Below are positions 41,608 through 48,519 of a stretch of DNA of 52,564 nucleotides, in pieces. Origin of the DNA: CAZNDN01 sp964571815 (GTDB lineage: Bacteria > Fibrobacterota > Chitinivibrionia > Chitinivibrionales > WJKA01); the NCBI GenBank assembly GCA_964571815.1, contig CAZNDN010000015.1, positions 1 to 52,564 on the forward strand, given 5' to 3'. The notes under the pieces are model-generated. The model did not search any database and had not been told where the DNA came from. It saw only the letters and a program-made list of their open reading frames with translations. Both the position numbers and the translations under genes were made by a program. How positions within the stretch are numbered: the first letter of the stretch is position 1; each line of letters begins with the position of its first letter.

Positions 41608-42576
41608 ATGTCTTTGTTGTCGCACCCTATGTTTGCCCACCATCATCATACCGATTTTCTCCCCGTCGAAAAGCTCCTCGCATCCAAGGATCGTGCCGGG
41701 GCGGGAGTCAGTCTCGTAATCCCTGCCTACAACGAGGCGGAAACCCTGCCTGCCCTGGTCGGTACCATTCGCCGTGAACTGGTGGAGAGAATTCCTCTGC
41801 TCGATGAACTCGTTGTGATGGATTGCATGTCCACCGACGACACGGCCTCCCGTGCCGGGGATGAGGGGGCGGCCGTCTATTGCCTGAATCATGTCCTCCG
41901 CGACTATCCGGTCGGTCCCGGGAAGGGGGCGGCCCTGTGGAAATCGCTTTTCGTTACCACGGGCGACATCCTGGTCTGCGTGGATGCCGATATCACCGAT
42001 TTCGACACCCGGTTTGTCTACGGCCTCCTGGGTCCGCTTCTGACGGAGGAGACGATCTCGTTCGTGAAGTCACACTACGCCAGGCCACTCGTGCTGGACA
42101 ATAATGCGTTTGAGCAGCATGGCGGGAGAGTTACCGAAATCCTCGTCAGGCCCATGCTCTCGGCTTTCTATCCCGAAGCTTCAAGGATTTACCAGCCGCT
42201 TTCGGGGGAGTACGCGTTCCGCCGAAATCTGATCGAAGAGATTCCCTTTTCTCACGGCTATGGCATTGAAATCCAGCTTCTTCTGAGCGTGCTGCGAAAA
42301 GTTGAGCCCTCTGCCGTGTGCCAGGTCGACATGGATGAGCGCCGTCACCGAAACAGGCCTCTTGGGGAGCTTACTACCATGGCTTTCGGGATACTGCAAA
42401 CCCTTATGCGCAACCTTCAGGAGGACGGACTGGTCCTCCTGAACCATCCGCTGCGTGAAACACTGTTTGCCGCCGGTGGGGACGGGTGGCGTGATCGCGA
42501 AGTGCGGGAGGTTGAACTCCCGCCGGCACGGACCGTCCGTGCCGATCAAGAACCGGCAACGGAGGCTGCCCTGTGA
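41608..42576 (+). CDS. Glucosyl-3-phosphoglycerate synthase-like glycosyltransferase (GT81)
   Basis: 322 residues. The GT-A fold and GpgS signature are clear: VSLVIPAYNEAETLPALVGT, LDELVVMDCMSTDDTA, GPGKGAALWKSLFVTTGDIL, metal-binding VCVDADITDFD, VKSHYARPL, GGRVTEILVRPML, QPLSGEYAFRR, FSHGYGIEIQLLL and RRHRNRPLGELTTM. GpgS transfers glucose from a nucleotide sugar to 3-phosphoglycerate, the first step to glucosylglycerate, a compatible solute or precursor of methylglucose polysaccharides. No gpgP-type phosphatase is adjacent. The ATG at 41608 is chosen among several (41578, 41629); ribosome sites are weak. Confidence 0.88.
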   Translation: MSLLSHPMFAHHHHTDFLPVEKLLASKDRAGAGVSLVIPAYNEAETLPALVGTIRRELVERIPLLDELVVMDCMSTDDTASRAGDEGAAVYCLNHVLRDYPVGPGKGAALWKSLFVTTGDILVCVDADITDFDTRFVYGLLGPLLTEETISFVKSHYARPLVLDNNAFEQHGGRVTEILVRPMLSAFYPEASRIYQPLSGEYAFRRNLIEEIPFSHGYGIEIQLLLSVLRKVEPSAVCQVDMDERRHRNRPLGELTTMAFGILQTLMRNLQEDGLVLLNHPLRETLFAAGGDGWRDREVREVELPPARTVRADQEPATEAAL

Positions 42577-42740
42577 ACACGATTTCGCTTGCACTGATTG
42601 TCGCCGCGATTCTTGCCGTTGTCGGCCTGCTCGTCCTGCTCAGAGCCCTGCGCATGCCGGCGGAATATCGGGAGAATCAGAAGAAACGGAATGCGATCAG
42701 AAAGAAACTGATTCAGCGGGAACACAGCAATTCTTCCTGA
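42573..42740 (+). CDS. Small membrane protein, 55 residues
   Basis: A GTG at 42573 overlaps the TGA of the glycosyltransferase (GTGA) and has GGAGG seven bases upstream. The product has one membrane helix (ALIVAAILAVVGLLVLLRAL) followed by a strongly basic cytoplasmic tail (YRENQKKRNAIRKKLIQRE). The ribosome site, the coupling to the upstream gene and the membrane-protein pattern make a real gene likely. The function is unknown; it may anchor or regulate the glycosyltransferase. Confidence 0.7.
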   Translation: MNTISLALIVAAILAVVGLLVLLRALRMPAEYRENQKKRNAIRKKLIQREHSNSS

Positions 42741-42765
42741 CGGTTGCACGGCGCGTTGTCGCATT

Positions 42766-42791
42766 GTTTCCGCGGGTACGGAGACGGAAAC
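42766..42791. terminator. Inverted repeat between convergent genes
   Basis: GTTTCCG-N12-CGGAAAC, a 7-bp perfect stem in the 109-base interval between the small membrane protein and the HDOD gene. It lacks a T-run on both strands, so terminator function is only possible. Confidence 0.25.
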
Positions 42792-42849
42792 TCCCGGCGG
42801 GATAATGAAATGCGTAAGCATGCGTGTGACAGGTACGGGAAGACGAGGG

Positions 42850-43716
42850 CTACTCAATGCTGAGCATTGCCGTTGCCTTCTCCACTTCGTCTTCTATGTC
42901 ATCCAGCAGCGGCCCCAGAGCGAGACCGGCGAAACCGAGATCGTCCCACGCGCGTTCCGACACCCGCGGGATCTTGTTGTCCCCGCCGCTGCCGTGATCA
43001 AGGGCGCGAACCAGAATGTCCGCTACATGTGCGGCCGCCGCGGTGTCACGGTGGTTGCCGGCGGACAGGGGAGCGTGGTGGTAGCGGATAGCGGCCTGAA
43101 GATCAACGGGAAGATTCCAGTGGCGTGCCAGGTGGGCACCGATTTCCTGGTGGTCTACGTTGGGCAGAACCTCGCGTTCGGCATCGATGAACAATACGTT
43201 TTTTTTCTTGACAACGTCGAGTATCGCGTTGAATTCCTCGGGGCAGTACTGGCAGAGCACCACCTTGCCGATATCGTGAATCAGCCCGCCGATGAAGCAT
43301 TGTTCACGGTCGCCCATCTTCAGATGTCGTGAGACAGCCTGTGAGGCGGCTCCACACGCCGCACTGTGGATCCAGAATTTCTCCATATCGAAATCCGGGT
43401 TGCCGCCGCCTCCCCTGCGGAAAAAGTCCAGGATAGATGCCGTAAGCACGACATTCTTCACGGTCGAAAACCCCAGAATGACAATTGCGTGAGTGATCGT
43501 GCTGATTCGGCCGGGGAAGCCGTAGAAGGCGGAATTGACCAGTTTCAGCACTTTGCTTGCAAGAGCCTGGTCAGTGGTAATGGCCTTTCCGACTTCTTCG
43601 GCGGAAGTCTGGGGATTCTGCAGCAGGCGGGTAATCTTCTCCAGTACCGTCGGCAGGGTCGGGATACTCGAGATCCGCTCCAGTTTATCGCGCATGCGTT
43701 GTTCGGAGATTTGCAC
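42850..43716 (-). CDS. HDOD-domain signalling protein
   Basis: 288 residues, nearly all one HDOD domain: ISSIPTLPTVLEKITRLLQN, VLKLVNSAFYGFPGRISTIT, HAIVILGFSTVKNVVLTASI, and CFIGGLIHDIGKVVLCQY, which here keeps the His-Asp of HD enzymes. A later AAIRYHHAP is typical. HDOD proteins act in signalling, motility and c-di-GMP networks, mostly as binding modules. It is translated from the same message as the 105-residue protein 6 bases upstream. Confidence 0.93.
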   Translation of the reverse strand: MQISEQRMRDKLERISSIPTLPTVLEKITRLLQNPQTSAEEVGKAITTDQALASKVLKLVNSAFYGFPGRISTITHAIVILGFSTVKNVVLTASILDFFRRGGGGNPDFDMEKFWIHSAACGAASQAVSRHLKMGDREQCFIGGLIHDIGKVVLCQYCPEEFNAILDVVKKKNVLFIDAEREVLPNVDHQEIGAHLARHWNLPVDLQAAIRYHHAPLSAGNHRDTAAAAHVADILVRALDHGSGGDNKIPRVSERAWDDLGFAGLALGPLLDDIEDEVEKATAMLSIE

Positions 43717-43722
43717 GTGGCC

Positions 43723-44040
43723 TCACGATCCCCTCTTGATCCGGTGCTGGGTTGCGGCAACGAAGATCTTCTTCATGATCGGATGCCCGGCAACATCGGC
43801 GAATTTCTTCTCCAGGAGCCCCGTGATTTCGTCGGGCGAGACCTTGACGGCGTTATGCGGCTGCTCGTCCTCCGCTTCGCCTTCCACGTAGATGAACGTG
43901 ATGTCCCAGTTTTTCAAACGCCGGGCCGTGAATGGGGTGAGGGTCGCCCCCTTTTGCAGCAGCACGTTTCCCGATCGCCCCCGTACTTCCCTGGCGAGGG
44001 TCATCTCCTGATCGACCTGATCGACCGGAACACGCTTCAT
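43723..44040 (-). CDS. Small HDOD-partner protein (HD-GYP N-terminal-like)
   Basis: 105 residues beginning KRVPVDQVDQEMTLAREVRG, then GNVLLQKGATLTPFTARRLK and WDITFIYVEGE. This pattern (VPVDxLxxGMxLAxDVxD...G..LL..G..L) is the short N-terminal module often found ahead of HD-GYP or HDOD domains. Here it stands alone and is encoded just before the HDOD protein, so the two may work as a split two-subunit version of one protein. The C-terminal 40 residues are basic and unassigned. Confidence 0.8.
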   Translation of the reverse strand: MKRVPVDQVDQEMTLAREVRGRSGNVLLQKGATLTPFTARRLKNWDITFIYVEGEAEDEQPHNAVKVSPDEITGLLEKKFADVAGHPIMKKIFVAATQHRIKRGS

Positions 44041-44126
44041 ACATCCGTCCTGCTCATCCGCTGAATCTCCTCTCCGCGGGGGAGGATTGTCTCGAAATCC
44101 CCTCCCCCCTGTTCTTACATAGTAGT

Positions 44127-44140
44127 ATAATTTAAATTAT
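44127..44140. promoter_or_regulatory. 14-bp AT palindrome between divergent HDOD and PilZ genes
   Basis: ATAATTTAAATTAT is a perfect 14-base palindrome. It overlaps a TATAAT (44126-44131) on the plus strand and, by symmetry, a TAATTT/TTATAC region on the minus strand. It may be the shared -10 zone or an operator for the two divergent units. No good -35 was found. Confidence 0.35.
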
Positions 44141-44185
44141 TCTCTGTCCGCCAACCCGGCAAACCGTTTTTCACGGGATGGTTTT

Positions 44186-45340
44186 TTGCAGTTACCGGCC
44201 GGAACCACTTTTCGATCATGGCCTTTGTGGGTGGCGTCTCTTGCGGTACGCACTCCGGCGGAGAGCCTGATTTCCCAGATTGGATGGCGCAAGGCCGATG
44301 CCCGCGTGATCTTCGCGCTCCTCTCCCTGGGGGCGGGAATACTCCTCATTCTGGTTGTCTTTCACCTTCGACGTAAGCTTCGGGAGCGGGCCTCGTTTCG
44401 AGAACTCTCGGATCATCTCTTCGCCGAAGAAGTCGGGCGGCACAAGCTCACGGAGCCCGAGGCCCGCAAGCTCAGACACCTTGCCGCTCACCGTGAGAAT
44501 GTCCAGCCTCACATACTCTTCCAATCCATTTCGCTGTACGAGCGGTGCGTCCACGATGAGATCCGGGCTCTGGAAGCCGATGCGGTTGCCGAAGACCGCC
44601 GTCAACTGGAGGAGTCGCTTCTCGCCGGAATTCGCAGAAAACTTGGTTACAACTATCTCCCGCTGGAACACCCGCTGGTGTCCACGAGGAACATCTCGGT
44701 GGGTCAGGCGGGATCCCTCTTCGGCAAAAGCCACAGGACCCCCATTATACGGAGAGCTGTTGTGGTGGAGAACAACGAGTTCTTTCTGGGCTTTCAGTAC
44801 GATGTGGAGAAAGAGGAAACCTATCGCATATTTCCCGACAACGAAATCAAGTTTGCATTCGCCCGGCGCAACGACGGAGTCTACGGGATTCCCCTGAGAG
44901 TCTTGCGGGCCGACGGTGACGGAACAATCCGGACGTCGCATACCCTGGAGTTGAAGCGGAATCAGCTTCGTCAGTTCGTACGGATCGAAGTTTCGATGCC
45001 GGCGAAGTTCAGGCTGCTCAAGACGGCGAATCCCGAGAAGAGCGAGATCTCGAAGGGAGAGTCGGTTGACGTGCGTCTCTCAGACATCAGCGGAGGCGGA
45101 CTGAGTTTTCTGTGCGAACGTTCGCTGAAGCCCGGGGATGTAGTCTCCATGAGTTTCGGCCTTCCCGGAAAGAGCTTCGCGGGCATTGCCGGACAGATTG
45201 TTCGTACCAGCCTTCAGGAGGGCAAAACCGCCACGCATTTCCGCCACCATGTGAAGTTCCTTAAAGTGGAACCCGTGAAGCAGGAGAGGATTGTCCGGTT
45301 TGTGTTTGAAAAGCAGCGGCAGGTCAATCAGTGGCGATAG
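44186..45340 (+). CDS. PilZ-domain membrane protein
   Basis: 384 residues if the TTG at 44186 is the start; a GTG at 44231 is the alternative. There is a membrane span at about residues 42-62 (VIFALLSLGAGILLILVVFH), a long helical cytoplasmic part (about 65-150), a beta-rich middle domain like the YcgR N-domain, and a C-terminal PilZ domain. Both c-di-GMP contacts are present: RQFVR (RxxxR) and LSDISGGGLSF (DxSxxG). It should therefore bind c-di-GMP. It is divergent from the HDOD pair and upstream of the pilus region, so a role in controlling motility is a reasonable inference. Confidence 0.88.
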   Translation: MQLPAGTTFRSWPLWVASLAVRTPAESLISQIGWRKADARVIFALLSLGAGILLILVVFHLRRKLRERASFRELSDHLFAEEVGRHKLTEPEARKLRHLAAHRENVQPHILFQSISLYERCVHDEIRALEADAVAEDRRQLEESLLAGIRRKLGYNYLPLEHPLVSTRNISVGQAGSLFGKSHRTPIIRRAVVVENNEFFLGFQYDVEKEETYRIFPDNEIKFAFARRNDGVYGIPLRVLRADGDGTIRTSHTLELKRNQLRQFVRIEVSMPAKFRLLKTANPEKSEISKGESVDVRLSDISGGGLSFLCERSLKPGDVVSMSFGLPGKSFAGIAGQIVRTSLQEGKTATHFRHHVKFLKVEPVKQERIVRFVFEKQRQVNQWR

Positions 45341-45427
45341 GCGGGGCTCGAAGCGCGGCCCGGCGTCCTTCTATATATTTTTGAGATGCCGAAGGCCTAT
45401 GGTACGATTCTTGAGCGGGGGGTGCCG

Positions 45428-45838
45428 ATGAGCATGTCGACGAGGGGAATCAATCGTCGGGGCGGCATTGTGCTGCGTGTCGTGATGATCGCGGCAAGCC
45501 TGATTGTCGTGGCGATGATGATCGTTATCCTCCTGCGCAGGCAGCATCGGAACCAGGAAGTCTCTCACCGCAAGGCACTTCAGGTTGCAGAGTTGGGATT
45601 GCAGCGCTCGCTGCAGCGGCTCAGCCGTTCGCCCTCGATCCTGCCCCGGAACCCCAGGGTGGAAGCCGACGAAGGTTGGTACAAGGTCGAGACCGAAAGG
45701 TCGGAGGTCGGTGACACGACTCTAGTGGAGGTTACCGTCGAGGGCCACTACGGTCGTGTTGCCCACACCTTGACATGTGTCCTTTCGCTTTCCGAGGCCG
45801 ACGGGGATTCGGTCTGGGTCAAGCGCGCACTCAAATAA
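45428..45838 (+). CDS. Membrane protein with PilX/minor-pilin-like N-terminus
   Basis: 136 residues. It begins with a short basic start followed by RGGIVLRVVMIAASLIVVAM and MIVILLRRQHRN, a single membrane helix, then LQVAELGLQRSLQRLSRSPS, an amphipathic helix as in pilin-like proteins, and a beta-rich C-terminal half. There is no obvious prepilin peptidase site (G|FxxxE), so it is better called PilX-like than a pilin. It is preceded by a G-rich ribosome site. The pilM gene follows after 373 bases and has its own promoter. Confidence 0.55.
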   Translation: MSMSTRGINRRGGIVLRVVMIAASLIVVAMMIVILLRRQHRNQEVSHRKALQVAELGLQRSLQRLSRSPSILPRNPRVEADEGWYKVETERSEVGDTTLVEVTVEGHYGRVAHTLTCVLSLSEADGDSVWVKRALK

Positions 45839-46072
45839 CTCCCGTCATCCGTTTCGCGTTGGTTCGTCCCTGCGCACGTGCGGCGCGGGCGCAAAGCGTT
45901 CGTCCGGACCGTTGCATGAAGGTTGACAAAAGCCAAGCCCTTGTTCGACGGCATGCATTCGGCAAAGCGGACCCGAGACAACAGCCGAAACAAGATATGG
46001 TATTTCCGTGCCGAATTTCCGGCAGATATGGGGGGGCGGAAGGGCTCTGGAAGGCTTGAAATGATTTTTGTA

Positions 46073-46101
46073 TTGACAAAACCGGGGAAAAGTGCTACAA
46101 A
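46073..46101 (+). promoter_or_regulatory. Strong predicted sigma-70 promoter of the pil operon
   Basis: A perfect TTGACA (46073-46078), a 17-base spacer and TACAAA (46096-46101). Transcription would start near 46108. About 30 bases later the leader contains a perfect hairpin CGGAATC-GGT-GATTCCG (46137-46153), then pilM at 46212. The preceding part of the 373-base interval (45839-46072) has no supported gene. Confidence 0.65.
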
Positions 46102-46136
46102 TTGTATTGTAACCCGGCGAGATGTTTTCAGTTAGA

Positions 46137-46153
46137 CGGAATCGGTGATTCCG
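46137..46153 (+). promoter_or_regulatory. Leader hairpin of the pil operon
   Basis: A 7-bp perfect stem with a 3-base loop (GGT) in the predicted 5' leader, without a T-run. It could stabilise the message or bind a regulator. It is not an obvious attenuator. Confidence 0.45.
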
Positions 46154-46211
46154 AATATCCGTAACGTATCCGCAGTTGACTTTTCATCACCGGGTTGGAC
46201 GCGAGCCTGCG

Positions 46212-47276
46212 ATGAACATGCTTCAGAAACTCAGGGGAGAATCTTCGACGGCGGGCCTGGATATCGGGACCCACTCGATCAAGCTGGTGAAGATACGCCA
46301 CCTGAAGGAAGGGAAGCTGCTGGAGGCGGCGGGGATCAAGGAAGTACCCGAGGGCACGATCGAAGGAAGCGAGATCAAGAACCGTGAAGCGCTCGTGGAT
46401 GCGATCACGACCCTTGTGAATCAGTGCGACCCCGGCATTGTCGAAGTGGTCATCTCTATGTCGGGACATGGAATCATCTCCGACAAGTGCACGTTCAAGA
46501 TCGATCCCGGCGAGAACACCGAAGAGCTTATTCTGTGGGAAGCGGGTCAGCGAAGCCCGTTTGACGTGGACGATATCACGCTTGACTATCGTATTCTTCA
46601 CCGCGAGGAGCAGAGTAATGAGGTTGAAGTGCTCCTTGTAGCGGCGAAGAACCAGATCATGCAGAGCTACATTGACCTGCTCTACGATTCCGGCCTCAAG
46701 CCGGTCCTCGTTGACGTCGACGCGTTTGCGCTGAACAACTGCTATGCCCTCGAATCGGAAGGGCATGCCGAACCCGGTGTGGCGATGCTTCTGAATGTCG
46801 GTCACGATTTGACGAATGTGACCTTCGTGAAGGAAGGGTTGTATCACTCGACACGCGACATCTCGACCGCGGGAGACTTCTTCTGTCGAACCATTCAGCG
46901 GAACCTCGGCCTGAACAAGGAAGACGCGCTTGGGTTGATGAAGGGGAACAACGACAAGAACGTGGACACCGATCTGTACAAACGGAGTGTCGAGTATGCG
47001 GCCGAAGAGCTTTCGTCGGGAATAGACCTTGCCTTTTCGTATTTCAAGAGTTCGGAAAAGAGCGATGCGGTCGACAAGATCATCATGAGCGGAGGCGGGG
47101 CCTATATCGAGGGGCTTGCGGAGCTGCTGGAAAAGCGCTACGAGACCACGGTCCAGGTTTCCAACCCGCTGACCGCTCTGCAGTACGATCCGGAACTGTT
47201 CGGATCCAGGGACCCGGGGGAGTTCTCGGCACTGTTGAGTGTCGCGGTGGGCCTGGCACTGCGAAAGGTACAATGA
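46212..47276 (+). CDS. pilM: Type IV pilus assembly protein PilM
   Basis: A cytoplasmic actin-like ATP-binding protein that recruits PilN. 354 residues with phosphate-1 AGLDIGTHSIKLVKI, the connecting LLVAAKNQIMQSYIDLLYDS, phosphate-2 AMLLNVGHDLTNVTF and the adenosine motif IIMSGGGAYIEGLAELL. The ATG at 46212 is chosen; an upstream start at 46176 is possible. It begins the pilMNO-P-Q run. Confidence 0.95.
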   Translation: MNMLQKLRGESSTAGLDIGTHSIKLVKIRHLKEGKLLEAAGIKEVPEGTIEGSEIKNREALVDAITTLVNQCDPGIVEVVISMSGHGIISDKCTFKIDPGENTEELILWEAGQRSPFDVDDITLDYRILHREEQSNEVEVLLVAAKNQIMQSYIDLLYDSGLKPVLVDVDAFALNNCYALESEGHAEPGVAMLLNVGHDLTNVTFVKEGLYHSTRDISTAGDFFCRTIQRNLGLNKEDALGLMKGNNDKNVDTDLYKRSVEYAAEELSSGIDLAFSYFKSSEKSDAVDKIIMSGGGAYIEGLAELLEKRYETTVQVSNPLTALQYDPELFGSRDPGEFSALLSVAVGLALRKVQ

Positions 47277-47280
47277 TCGT

Positions 47281-47871
47281 ATGATCGAACGAATAGAAAT
47301 CAACCTTCTACCCGCGGAATACCGTGTCCACAAACGGTCAATCAAGCTCCAGCGGGAAGTAGTCTACCCCGCGCTGGCTTTCGTCGGGTTGTGGCTCGGC
47401 CTGTGGATGTGGTCTACCGCTCGCGAGGGGCGAATCACCGCCGTTACCAACGAGATTACCGCGATTGAGAAGAAGATTGACGACAACAAACACATAAAGA
47501 AGGAGATCAACAAGCTCAGAAAGGATCGCACGGTTATCCGGGAAAAGATTCGCGCGCTGCAGAGAATCAGCGTCAACAAGGCGAAATGGGTTCGGCTCAT
47601 GGAGATTCTCTCGGCCGAACTTCCACCGTTTACGTGGCTCAGCTCGGTCCAGGAACGCGGCTCCGAGGATCGCTCGATGCTGCGCATGACGGGGAGCACG
47701 TTCTCGTTTCCGGAAGTGGCCACGCTAATGACGGGGTTGACCGGTACGGAGTACATCACATCGGTGGATCTGGCCAATATCGCTCAGCAGTCGGGAGAGA
47801 ATCCGTCCTATGTTTTCAGCTTGACCGCCACGGTTAACCCGGATGTGAGTCTGGACAAGGAGTCCGACTGA
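47281..47871 (+). CDS. pilN: Type IV pilus assembly protein PilN
   Basis: An inner-membrane protein with a short cytoplasmic tail that docks on PilM. 196 residues: MIERIEINLLPAEYRVHKRS (the conserved INLLP), one span (VVYPALAFVGLWLGLWMWST), a coiled coil, and a ferredoxin-like periplasmic domain (WLSSVQERGSEDRSMLRMTG onward). It starts 4 bases after pilM. Confidence 0.94.
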   Translation: MIERIEINLLPAEYRVHKRSIKLQREVVYPALAFVGLWLGLWMWSTAREGRITAVTNEITAIEKKIDDNKHIKKEINKLRKDRTVIREKIRALQRISVNKAKWVRLMEILSAELPPFTWLSSVQERGSEDRSMLRMTGSTFSFPEVATLMTGLTGTEYITSVDLANIAQQSGENPSYVFSLTATVNPDVSLDKESD

Positions 47872-47898
47872 TCCCGGGGGCCCGGGGGAATAGACTCT

Positions 47899-48498
47899 AT
47901 GGATTTCTCGAAAATTGACTTCAAGAGCCCGCGCGTACGAAATGCAGCGATTGTGGCGGTGATCGGGATTGCCGGGGCTGCTTACTGGCACCAGGGTATC
48001 TTCGTGAAGCAGGGGGTTCGGCTCGATGAGTTGGAAGGAAAACGGGACAAGGCTCAGAACGAACTCAACAGCATACTTGCCATGAAGCCGCAGCTTAACA
48101 AGTTGCGGAAGGACATTGAAAACGGACAGAAGGAACTCGATTCGCTCAAATCGATTTTCCCCGATCAGAAAGAGATTCCCAAGTTGATACGCGAGATTAC
48201 GAAGGTGGCGAAGGCGTCGCAGATCTATACGGTGAAATTCAGTCCGCTGCCCGATGTCCAAAAGGAATACTATGTGGAAAACCGGTATAATCTTTCGGTG
48301 GCCGGACGGTATCATCGGCTCGCAAAATTCTTCAGTTTCCTGGCCAATCTGCCGTTGCTGATCAATTTGAGCGACGTAAGCATTGCCGCTACGGGAGAGG
48401 CGGCCAAGCTTACCGATCTTGAGGAAAGCACGGCCATTGATGATCTGCCGACCATAACGGCGTCCTTTAAACTGACGACATTTTCGTCGAAGAAGTAG
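47899..48498 (+). CDS. pilO: Type IV pilus assembly protein PilO
   Basis: 199 residues: one membrane span (AAIVAVIGIAGAAYWHQGIF), a coiled coil (LDELEGKRDKAQNELNSILA), then the ferredoxin-like domain (QIYTVKFSPLPDVQKEYYVE; YNLSVAGRYHRLAKFFSFLA). PilO pairs with PilN to link the inner-membrane platform to PilP and the secretin. Confidence 0.93.
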   Translation: MDFSKIDFKSPRVRNAAIVAVIGIAGAAYWHQGIFVKQGVRLDELEGKRDKAQNELNSILAMKPQLNKLRKDIENGQKELDSLKSIFPDQKEIPKLIREITKVAKASQIYTVKFSPLPDVQKEYYVENRYNLSVAGRYHRLAKFFSFLANLPLLINLSDVSIAATGEAAKLTDLEESTAIDDLPTITASFKLTTFSSKK

Positions 48499-48519
48499 AC
48501 TGTCGAAGGAGGAAGATAC

